Source: Gammaproteobacteria bacterium (lineage in GTDB: Bacteria > Pseudomonadota > Gammaproteobacteria > SZUA-140). From it: a stretch of 40,053 nucleotides of DNA. Shown piece after piece: positions 33,561 through 40,053 of this stretch. Position numbers and translations under genes: made by a program. The stretch's first letter is position 1, and each line of letters begins with the position of its first letter. Under the pieces are notes generated by a model. The model was not told where the DNA came from. It searched no databases and saw only the letters and a program-made list of their open reading frames with translations. Where the stretch lies: positions 1 to 40,053 of the forward strand of contig QIGV01000194.1 of assembly GCA_003230085.1 (NCBI GenBank), written 5' to 3'.

Positions 33561-35384
33561 TCAAAACCGACGCATTACCTGAAAATACACCAGGTGAAAA
33601 TCCTGATCTTCAGAGCCTTTGGCATCCCCCTGTAGATTAAAATAGCGCCAGCTTAGGCGGGTATCCACCAAACCAATTGAATAGTTCAGGCGATTCTCCC
33701 ACTCTGTTCGATCGACATTATTGGCCACATCAGTCTTTGCTATGCGCAGATCCGATAGAAACCGCAGCCGTGGTACGCCAAAAATATCGGCGTGGGTATA
33801 GTTAATCTGCCCCGTAGACGTTACTCTATCATCATCCCCGCCTGCGTTGAAGTCCATTCTAATGTATTGAATCGTGAAATTGCCTGTCAGGGAGCTTCTT
33901 CTGCTCAGCGCTTGAGTGCGTTGAGCCTGAAAATTAGCAAATTGTTGATTACTTTCCAGATCACCATAATTGCGCACATCAGACAGCGTCATTTGTACAA
34001 AACTCACCCCGCCACCTTTTGACCTGTCCCAGGACAGGGAACCGGAATGATCAAGGCGCTGCACAGAGGCATCGGCATCGCCGAACTGCTCATCTGCGCT
34101 AAATGATTGATCAAAACTGAACCTCAAGTTAGAGATCGCTGCCGTACCCAGCACCCAGGTCCGCTGCAAGTTGTGCCCCAGCTTCATCAATAAGTTCTGG
34201 TTTTCAACCAGGCGGGTTTTGCGGTTCTGCGCATTTCCCTGGCCATACCACTGATAGATGATACCTGACAACAGATTGTGCAGATCTGACTGATACAACG
34301 CGCCGGTGCGCTGATTTGAGGCCACATCCTGTTCATCGCCATTATCGTTACTGACGACATTAAAGCTCGCATCCAGCCGCAAATTGCGAGTGTACTGATA
34401 GAAGAGGCCGCCCGTAGCACTGTAGTTATCGGTCTTGACGTTATTATCCGCAGTATCGCCGTCCAGGTTATAGAGCCTGACGCCACCACTGATGGTCAGT
34501 GGTTTGTCCGGTGGGCGCCAGAAGGCAAAACTCGAAAGCTGAAGAAGATTGGTCGTACTATCCGGCAGATTAGTGCTACCAGAAGGCTGCCTGGAGCTGT
34601 AATCTGAATCATAGAGGTTGAACATTGTGTCAATGCGCAACGCCCTGCTGGGGGTATAGAAATGATCCAGATTGAGGATTTTTGTATCGGTTTCCTGGTT
34701 GAGGATAGAGCGCTTGGCTGTCTGGACGCTAGCCTTACCGATCAAGGTTTGCTTGGGCATTTTCATATCCATTTCCACCCCGAACAGTTGGTCGTCATAT
34801 TTCTCGCCGCCATCCTGATCCCATTCATTCATATCGTAACGCGCCTGGAAACGATAGCCCTTCTCGGTAATATACGATTGCTTCATCAGCAAGCGGCTGG
34901 TGGTATACTCCCGGCTTCCTATTGTCGTCAAGGGACTGTCCCGACCAACTACATCTACGCGGCTATCACTAGCCTGATATGTCAATGAAAATGGCGTTCT
35001 GCTGCGGGGTAAAATACCAAGATTCAGATCGCCGGTCAGAATGGTGCCTTCATTGTTCCCTCCTCTATCAAAATCAGTCTTGTCATAGGTATAACGCAGA
35101 CCAGCATCCAGTGTGGCAGCCCAGGGTTGCCACAAATAACTTTTGACATTGACAGCGCCCACACCCTGATTGCTCGTGGTGTCTCCATCGTCCGTACCCT
35201 TCAGCGCACGGTAGGTATAACCGACATTCCCCGATACATCGGTAACAACCAGGGCATGCCCGCGGGTTGACCATAGCACCATGACGACGATAACGAAGAG
35301 CATGCCAAATGCAGTCCTCCTCCCGCACTCAACACTATGATCATTACATCCATCATCTCGCAATGATGGGATGTCCATTTGCAT
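33561..35384 (-). CDS. Outer-membrane beta-barrel protein of the cytochrome cluster
   Basis: 607 residues from the ATG at 35384, which follows AGGTGA six bases upstream; a TTG one codon earlier is less likely. The signal peptide lies in FGMLFVIVVMVLWSTRGHA. The mature protein is made of alternating amphipathic strands (for example AATLDAGLRYTYDKTDF, LRFSFDQSFS, RLSWRYFNLQG) and ends in FHLVYFQVMRRF, with terminal Phe as in Omp barrels. No MtrB-type CXXC is visible in the mature N terminus. By position among three periplasmic cytochromes it is a candidate conduit or secretion pore. Confidence 0.85.
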   Translation of the reverse strand: MQMDIPSLRDDGCNDHSVECGRRTAFGMLFVIVVMVLWSTRGHALVVTDVSGNVGYTYRALKGTDDGDTTSNQGVGAVNVKSYLWQPWAATLDAGLRYTYDKTDFDRGGNNEGTILTGDLNLGILPRSRTPFSLTYQASDSRVDVVGRDSPLTTIGSREYTTSRLLMKQSYITEKGYRFQARYDMNEWDQDGGEKYDDQLFGVEMDMKMPKQTLIGKASVQTAKRSILNQETDTKILNLDHFYTPSRALRIDTMFNLYDSDYSSRQPSGSTNLPDSTTNLLQLSSFAFWRPPDKPLTISGGVRLYNLDGDTADNNVKTDNYSATGGLFYQYTRNLRLDASFNVVSNDNGDEQDVASNQRTGALYQSDLHNLLSGIIYQWYGQGNAQNRKTRLVENQNLLMKLGHNLQRTWVLGTAAISNLRFSFDQSFSADEQFGDADASVQRLDHSGSLSWDRSKGGGVSFVQMTLSDVRNYGDLESNQQFANFQAQRTQALSRRSSLTGNFTIQYIRMDFNAGGDDDRVTSTGQINYTHADIFGVPRLRFLSDLRIAKTDVANNVDRTEWENRLNYSIGLVDTRLSWRYFNLQGDAKGSEDQDFHLVYFQVMRRF

Positions 35385-35390
35385 CAAAAA

Positions 35391-36389
35391 TCACCTTTTA
35401 TTATTCAACCCCTCAACCAGGGCACTATTAATCGTTATTGGCGTATTCTTGCGTAGCCGGTCAATGGTCTCCTGCCAAGCTTGTTTTTTCTTCGTCCTGA
35501 CCAGCAACTGACGAGCGCGCTCCTCGACATGGTTAAACGCGTTGAGTTTCGCTGGCATACGGTCCTCCAGACGAAACAGGGCATATCCGCGCAGCAGCCG
35601 CACCGGTTCTGACACCTTCCCCTGCGCCAGTTGGTCGACGACCTGTTGCGCCTCTGCTGACAACATTCCAGCATGGATATAGCCCAGATCCCCACCCCTG
35701 GCGGCAGATTCATCCCCTGAATGAAGCCGTGCCAGCTCGGTAAAATCGGCGCCTTGCTGCAGCTTTTTAACTAACCTGCGTGCCTCATCGGCCGCCGCCT
35801 GCCATGTGATCTCAGGCGCCCAAGGGTCTACCTTGAGCAATATCGTTGAAACATGCAGGCGTTGCGGTGTCGTGAAGATATCGGGATGATCCCGGTAATA
35901 TTGCACGACTTCCCCGCGCGCCGGTTCCGCTATCGATTCGACATCCAGCCGTAGCCGCTCGACCAGACTCTGCGCCTCCAGTTGTACCTGCAATTCGCTT
36001 ACCAGGGTTTCGCGCTGATCCTCCCAGCGTGGCAATTTCTGATACCGTGCTTCGACCTTTCCCAGCTGCTGATCAACCCAGTCCTGATCGGGCTTTAACC
36101 CGCGCCGCTGTGCCTCTTTTCGCAACAGAATGCGCTCAACCAGGCCATCGACCACCTCCCGGCGAAATTCCCGCTGTTGTTGCTCAGGCACTTTACCGTG
36201 AAAAAAACGTTGCCGGTAAGCCGCCTGGAGATTGATTTGATATTCGTCAAGCGTAATAACCTCGTCCCCGACCGTCGCCACAATTCCATTGGGCTCATCC
36301 CGACCGTCTTGCTTTGCTTCTTCACTCGCATTCACATAAGCTGTGAAAGCAAACGCCACCATAAGAAACGACATTGTTCGAAAAATAAT
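35391..36389 (-). CDS. Parvulin-type peptidyl-prolyl isomerase, exported
   Basis: 332 residues if translation starts at ATT 36389, 327 if at ATG 36374. The domain at about 170-265 has the PpiC/rotamase landmarks LHVSTILLKV, ARRLVKKLQQGADFTELARLHSGDESAARGGDLGYI and EPVRLLRGYALFRLEDR. The helical SurA-like N-terminal chaperone region (YRQRFFHGKVPEQQQREFRREVVDGLVERILLRKEA) precedes it. The ATT is spaced seven bases from GGAGG and gives a signal peptide with an Arg (MIFRTMSFLMVAF); the ATG is 22 bases from GGAGG and lacks a basic N-region. It probably folds the barrel or cytochromes of the cluster. It begins 29 bp after the tetrahaem gene. Confidence 0.88.
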   Translation of the reverse strand: MIFRTMSFLMVAFAFTAYVNASEEAKQDGRDEPNGIVATVGDEVITLDEYQINLQAAYRQRFFHGKVPEQQQREFRREVVDGLVERILLRKEAQRRGLKPDQDWVDQQLGKVEARYQKLPRWEDQRETLVSELQVQLEAQSLVERLRLDVESIAEPARGEVVQYYRDHPDIFTTPQRLHVSTILLKVDPWAPEITWQAAADEARRLVKKLQQGADFTELARLHSGDESAARGGDLGYIHAGMLSAEAQQVVDQLAQGKVSEPVRLLRGYALFRLEDRMPAKLNAFNHVEERARQLLVRTKKKQAWQETIDRLRKNTPITINSALVEGLNNKR

Positions 36390-36418
36390 CCCGAATCCTC
36401 CACACCAGTTTTTTTAGT

Positions 36419-37279
36419 TTATTTATTGTGACATGTCAGGCAAACCGCGCTTCCGCTGGGATCGATCCTGAGAAATGTAGGGTTATAATCCACATGGGGA
36501 TCATGGCAGGATGCGCACTCGACATAGGGCTGAGGCTCCCCTGCAAATACCCCTTTGGTACCTACCCTTGTATATAGCTTCATATCCGTCTTCTCAAATG
36601 ACGAAGTCCCCCCCTCATTCAAGGTGTTCACCCACCATACCCGGGTCACGCCATTGATTGCTGTTTCTGCTGGATTGAAGTCTTGATCTACCCCCGGACC
36701 GGAAGGATTTGAGACCGAATAACCACCCCCGGCAAACTGCACACCGATGGGGTGATCGTTGGTGAGGTCCTTGCCCAGGTTGGTGATCACGGTCACTGGC
36801 CCGATACGGCCATTCACGGCAGCGGCCTGGCCGCTCCAGACACCATTGGCAAAAGCAAAGTTTCTATCGCCCGAGCCAGGCTCATTGATCATGGAATCCA
36901 TCGCCTGGGTGCCATCGTGGCAAGACAAACAGGCAATGGAGACTGAACCGATGTTTTCAATTGCAGCGTCCAGGGTGGTAGTCCCCAGCTGGTCGTAGGT
37001 TTCAAAACCACTACGATCCAGGTGACGGTTCCAGAGAGGTACTGCAGCAGAAGCATCACCGCCGTGAGGCGTATGACAGAACACGCAAATTTCTGATGTG
37101 CCACTGAAATTACTGGCGGCATTGATGCCAGTACTGCCCAGATTATGCTTGGTATTGAATATGCCCGCACCCGCTTGTTGGGCACAAACCAGCAGTACTG
37201 CAATTGCCAGCAGCTTAATCCCCGCACCGGAATGACCATTCAGTCTGCGGGACAATCTGTGATGCCCCAGAATTTTCAT
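36419..37279 (-). CDS. Secreted tetrahaem c-type cytochrome
   Basis: 286 residues from the ATG at 37279, which has AGGGGAGG a few bases upstream; the GTG just before it is too close to that site. The signal peptide ends near QQAGA. Four CXXCH motifs (CVFCH, CLSCH, CASCH, CLTCH) begin near residues 65, 117, 255 and 280. NTKHNLG, PLWNRH and TNDHPIG are shared with the first 280 residues of the 11-haem protein. Four haems in under 300 residues and a first position in the operon are features of known filament-forming cytochromes such as OmcE, but assembly cannot be deduced from this alone. Confidence 0.92.
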   Translation of the reverse strand: MKILGHHRLSRRLNGHSGAGIKLLAIAVLLVCAQQAGAGIFNTKHNLGSTGINAASNFSGTSEICVFCHTPHGGDASAAVPLWNRHLDRSGFETYDQLGTTTLDAAIENIGSVSIACLSCHDGTQAMDSMINEPGSGDRNFAFANGVWSGQAAAVNGRIGPVTVITNLGKDLTNDHPIGVQFAGGGYSVSNPSGPGVDQDFNPAETAINGVTRVWWVNTLNEGGTSSFEKTDMKLYTRVGTKGVFAGEPQPYVECASCHDPHVDYNPTFLRIDPSGSAVCLTCHNK

Positions 37280-37395
37280 CACCCCTCCCCTTTTAGCGCC
37301 AAAATCATAGGCCTGTCAGCAAGCTATACTTTAGCATAATGTCCGGAATTACGGAAAAACCGGGTTTTTATGTCCTGAAATAACACAAGCCTGAC

Positions 37396-37463
37396 GTAGG
37401 AGCGGCTTCAGCCGCGAACAGTTCTCCAGCATCCAAGATGTTCGCGGCTAAAGCCGCTCCTAC
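37396..37463. repeat. REP-like palindrome
   Basis: GTAGGAGCGGCTTCAGCCGC at the left is the reverse complement, with one mismatch, of the right arm, and GCGAAC/GTTCGC extends the stem. The two arms can form a long hairpin around a loop of about 20 bases. Sequences of this GTAGGAGCGGC type are known REP elements in gammaproteobacteria. It lies between the porin stop and the tetrahaem start and could end porin transcription or stabilise its mRNA. Confidence 0.8.
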
Positions 37464-37513
37464 GGCGGCGTAGTCAACAGCCAGGCCAATCATGCGAATC
37501 ACATAACAGTTTT

Positions 37514-38617
37514 TCAGATTGCTCTGTCAAACCGGTATACCAGCCCGAAAGAAAGCGCCATGACGTCTTCTCCAATGCTCGCCCCAACGGGGTCGCTATC
37601 ATCGCTATCGGCATTGAGTCCATAGCTGGCATTGTCACCATTCTGCATCAGGGTAAAAAGTCCAAACAGATCCGCTTTTGGCGATAAGGCGTAAGAAAAA
37701 CCCAGCGCGTAGTGATTGGCGCTGCTGTCCTTCAGCGCATCCAGATCTTCCAGCCTGCCATAGGCTGCTTTCCAGGTGGTGTTCCCAGCGATGTGGGCGA
37801 AATTCAGATAGTAGGCCTTTCTGGCGACAGCCTCGCTACCAATCCTGGCGCCATTTTTGGCATCTTCCAGGATCAGGCCCACAGTTGTACCTCCCCCAAA
37901 ATCCCAGCCCAGATTGATCTTGCGCGCCGTGGCATTGCCAGAAGCCGCCGCAGTATAGGTAGGCTGTGCCGAGACAAAATCCTTGAGAAAGCTGTAACTA
38001 AAACCAAGCAGCAATGGCCCGTTATCAAAGGCCAGGGCAGTACTAAAAGCATATTTTTTGGAATCATCCTTGTCTAGCGGCAGGCTGTCATCACCCGTGT
38101 AGCCGGGGCTGAGGGCCAACGAAAACTCAAACTGTTTGATCTGTGGGGTCTTATAAAATAGCATATTTTTCATTCGATTGCCGAATACCGACTCACCATC
38201 GATGCTGCCAACCACGGCATGAAAATCGGCGCGGGTATCCTGAAAGACATCCATCTGATCGCTGGTCAGACGATAAGGTGTGGCATATTTTCCCGCCAGG
38301 ATGGTGCCCATTTTACCGTTTAGCCCAAGGTAGGCGTTACGGCCATTGCCCCAACCACCATCATCCAGGCTGAGATATTTTTCTGCCCTCCAGATGACCG
38401 ACATGGTTTCACGGACGCTCTCCTCGCCTCGAAAACCAAGCCATGTTCGGCTCCCGGAAACCGAAACCGTCTTGTCCTCGTTGGCCCCGTCGGGATCGTT
38501 ATTCTTGAGATAATCGACAGCGACCCGTGCCTCCCCGTAGACGGCCATCTCGGCCTGGGCAGCAAATGAAGCAGTAAATAAAAAAATAAATACAAAAAGC
38601 GGCAATCTTCTGACCAT
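37514..38617 (-). CDS. General (OmpC-like) trimeric porin
   Basis: 367 residues. The signal peptide ends near FAAQA. The mature protein begins AEMAVYGEARVAVDY and has SGSRTWLGFRGEES, the hallmark of Gram-negative general porins, followed by ILAGKYATPYRL and many amphipathic strands. It ends FGLVYRFDRAI, so the usual terminal Phe is four residues from the end. It forms a diffusion channel for small solutes. GGAG lies close to the ATG. A 240-bp inverted-repeat element ends 43 bp before the start codon and so occupies the promoter region. Confidence 0.9.
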   Translation of the reverse strand: MVRRLPLFVFIFLFTASFAAQAEMAVYGEARVAVDYLKNNDPDGANEDKTVSVSGSRTWLGFRGEESVRETMSVIWRAEKYLSLDDGGWGNGRNAYLGLNGKMGTILAGKYATPYRLTSDQMDVFQDTRADFHAVVGSIDGESVFGNRMKNMLFYKTPQIKQFEFSLALSPGYTGDDSLPLDKDDSKKYAFSTALAFDNGPLLLGFSYSFLKDFVSAQPTYTAAASGNATARKINLGWDFGGGTTVGLILEDAKNGARIGSEAVARKAYYLNFAHIAGNTTWKAAYGRLEDLDALKDSSANHYALGFSYALSPKADLFGLFTLMQNGDNASYGLNADSDDSDPVGASIGEDVMALSFGLVYRFDRAI

Positions 38618-38660
38618 ATCGGCTCCTGGTAAATAACCTCAGCTAGCTCCCATCCATCGT

Positions 38661-38900
38661 AAGGAATCTTTGAACAACTGCTCTTCCTGATGAGGGCGTC
38701 GTAAAATGTCTTAGTTCCTTCTCCCACCGGGATTTATGCCCCTTGAGGGTAGAAGGTTAGGATGAGGGGGTGGATATACAGTGCCTTATCTTCTATATTC
38801 CCTCACCCCAACCCTCTAGGGGCATAAATCCCGGTGGGAGAGGGGGACTTTTACGACACCCTCATCAAAAAGAGAGAGAGCAGTTGTTCAAAGGTTCCTT
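38661..38900. repeat. MITE-like inverted-repeat element, 240 bp
   Basis: The outer ends AAGGAATCTTTGAACAACTG (38661-38680) and its complement at 38881-38900 match at 19 of 20 positions. Pairing continues inward through GATGAGGGCGTCGTAAAA against its complement, and through CTCCCACCGGGATTTATGCCCC against its complement, so each arm is about 100 bp and the whole element can fold on itself. It contains no transposase. It fills the region upstream of the porin and downstream of the next outer-membrane protein. Confidence 0.88.
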
Positions 38901-39026
38901 AAAAAGGTGCTGCAAAAATATCCTCGTTAAAAAGACAGTGGACCTGAATGTACTCCAAACATAATTCCGGGCCAATAATACCAGACTTACAGTGATAACC
39001 AGATCTTATATCACGAAGTCGTCACG
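38901..39026. other. Intergenic remainder beside the inverted-repeat element
   Basis: Between the 240-bp element and the terminator, this 126-bp A+T-rich stretch shows no credible gene. Together with 38618-38900 it makes a 462-bp gap, most of which is the repeat. No clear promoter was recognised. Confidence 0.5.
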
Positions 39027-39057
39027 CAAAAAAAAGCCGGGCAAAAGCCCGGCTTTT
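39027..39057 (-). terminator. Rho-independent terminator of the second porin-like gene
   Basis: On the minus strand AAAAGCCGGGC pairs with GCCCGGCTTTT around a short TTTT loop and is followed by a run of eight T. It lies 22 bp after the stop codon of the outer-membrane gene at 39080. The stem is long and G+C-rich, a textbook intrinsic terminator. Confidence 0.92.
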
Positions 39058-39079
39058 CATATCAAGGCGTATGACGCCC

Positions 39080-40053
39080 TTACGGCAGTGTAGCAATGAA
39101 CTCAACAGTAACCAAGTCTCCATCCATGATGCCAGTAACCGCATCAAATGCTGCAACACTATCGCTATCACCTGCGGTGTACTCGAGCGCAATCAATAGG
39201 TTGCTGCGCGCTTTCCATGCACCATAGAGCGTAGTTGCTGTCGAATCACCAACACCGTTAAGATCTGAGGCAGATTCTTGGTAACGGCCCCTGACTACAA
39301 AACCATTACCGAATTCGAAGCCAGCCCAAACGTTATAGGCACCATCAAGAACTTCATCTGTACCCAGGTAGTCAAAACCCACTTGGGCACCTGAACCGGC
39401 GATTTTATCCCACTGACCATTGAGATCCCAGACATTACCCGCACCACCAAGTAAAGGATCATCATTGTCCTGCGTCACATAGCCAAACTCAAATTCCATA
39501 TCCGGCATCGGCATGGCGGTCAAAACGATGGCAAGTGAATTTTCTTCGGCCACCTGCTGAAGATCATTGAGGAAAGCGACAGTACCGGTAAACATGCCAG
39601 CACCGGCAGATAAGGCAACACCCGTCACATTATTACCATCTAATGCGGTCTGATTATCCAGGATATTGTAGGTCGAAGAGTGTGAGGTGAAGTTGATGTC
39701 CGGCGCATCTTCCGCATCCTGACCCATGGGGTTATTGAACACACCACCAATCAGTGTCAAAGGACCTTCGTTAATATTCCACGCAAAGAAGGCCTGCTCA
39801 ATCCGGCCTGAATCGGCACCGCTCAAATTGTTGCCACCATTACCAGCAAGATCAAAATCGATATCGACACGCGCGGTCACACCATCAACAGGGCTGACAA
39901 TGAAATCTACTTCAGCATCGGCGCTGAATTTCTTTTCTGCAGTATTGTCGCCATTGGGCACGTCGGCAGATTCATTAGTCTGGGTATAGATAATGTCAGT
40001 AAAACCTGTAACAGCCACATCACCTGCTTGTGCGGCCAGCGGCGTTGCAACAG
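39080..40053 (-). CDS. Porin-like outer-membrane beta-barrel protein, 5' end missing
   Basis: The open frame runs off the right edge, so the start is not in the window; the first codons seen encode VATPLAAQAGDVAVTGF, the end of a signal peptide with cleavage likely after AQA. About 320 residues follow. The sequence is acidic and Asn/Gly-rich with alternating strands (DAEVDFIVSPVDGVTARVDIDFD; NVWAGFEFGNGFVVRGRY; LLIALEYTAGD), typical of outer-membrane barrels, but it ends VEFIATLP without the terminal Phe. FFAWNINEGPLTLIGGVFNNPMG resembles strand-turn segments of phosphate-selective or OprP-like porins; this is a weak match. A strong terminator follows it. Confidence 0.8.
   Translation of the reverse strand, partial: VATPLAAQAGDVAVTGFTDIIYTQTNESADVPNGDNTAEKKFSADAEVDFIVSPVDGVTARVDIDFDLAGNGGNNLSGADSGRIEQAFFAWNINEGPLTLIGGVFNNPMGQDAEDAPDINFTSHSSTYNILDNQTALDGNNVTGVALSAGAGMFTGTVAFLNDLQQVAEENSLAIVLTAMPMPDMEFEFGYVTQDNDDPLLGGAGNVWDLNGQWDKIAGSGAQVGFDYLGTDEVLDGAYNVWAGFEFGNGFVVRGRYQESASDLNGVGDSTATTLYGAWKARSNLLIALEYTAGDSDSVAAFDAVTGIMDGDLVTVEFIATLP

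Noticed and set aside
33561-35384. Outer-membrane barrel as an MtrB homologue
   Set aside because: Size and barrel type would fit loosely, but the mature N terminus has no CXXC and no MtrA-like decahaem gene is adjacent, so the name is not justified.
21203-37279. Response regulator as part of the cytochrome operon
   Set aside because: It is on the same strand, but a gap of about 180 bp with its own ribosome site, leader ORF and palindrome suggests an independent unit.
38770-38964. 64-codon open frame inside the 240-bp element
   Set aside because: It is a translation of the repeat arm (PSPQPSRG type), as commonly seen in such palindromes, and not a gene.
1-40053. Prophage, integrative element, CRISPR array or tRNA genes
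   Set aside because: No integrase, transposase, phage structural gene, regularly spaced repeat or tRNA cloverleaf was recognised anywhere in the window.

Overview
The window looks like chromosomal DNA of a Gram-negative proteobacterium, most likely a gammaproteobacterium. The evidence is a ccmABCDEFGHI operon in the usual proteobacterial order, lipoprotein signals, outer-membrane barrels, a UvrY/NarL-type regulator and REP-like or MITE-like palindromes. The species cannot be named from the sequence. The dominant theme is c-type cytochromes. I count 26 CXXCH haem-attachment motifs: 24 in one gene cluster, one in a small cytochrome and one in a haem-bearing diguanylate cyclase. No RNA genes, CRISPR arrays, prophage genes or transposases were seen.

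Region 1 (1-12154, all minus strand): transcription runs leftward through ccmA-B-C-D-E-F-G-H-I (System I cytochrome c maturation) and a TlpA-like lipoprotein thioredoxin. A palindromic repeat follows, then a mono-haem cytochrome c, two paralogous regulator-type beta-propeller proteins, and a membrane GGDEF protein with a periplasmic CXXCH domain that is cut by the window edge.

Region 2 (12472-21173, plus strand): a tightly overlapping MoxR / DUF58 / DUF4381 / BatA / BatB-TPR / BatD operon (aerotolerance or envelope-stress type). It is followed by an exported sulfatase-modifying-factor-fold protein that lacks the expected cysteines, a DUF1499 protein and a DUF6164 protein.

Region 3 (21203-37279, minus strand): at its left end is a LuxR-type response regulator with an apparent short upstream ORF. 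To its right lies a compact 14-gene cluster, in transcription order: tetrahaem cytochrome, parvulin prolyl isomerase (possible ATT start), outer-membrane beta-barrel, two trihaem c7-type cytochromes, a cupredoxin-helical fusion lipoprotein, a third trihaem cytochrome, two NHL beta-propeller lipoproteins, an 11-haem cytochrome, ResB and CcsA (System II cytochrome c maturation), a TPR membrane protein and a DsbA-like protein. The combination of haem proteins, barrel, propellers, isomerase and a dedicated maturation system suggests an electron conduit or cytochrome-filament assembly system across the outer membrane. This is the most interesting part of the window, and its function is inferred from gene content, not shown.

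Region 4 (37283-40053): a REP-like palindrome, a general porin, a 240-bp inverted-repeat element just upstream of that porin, a clear rho-independent terminator, and the 3' part of a second porin-like outer-membrane protein that runs off the right edge.
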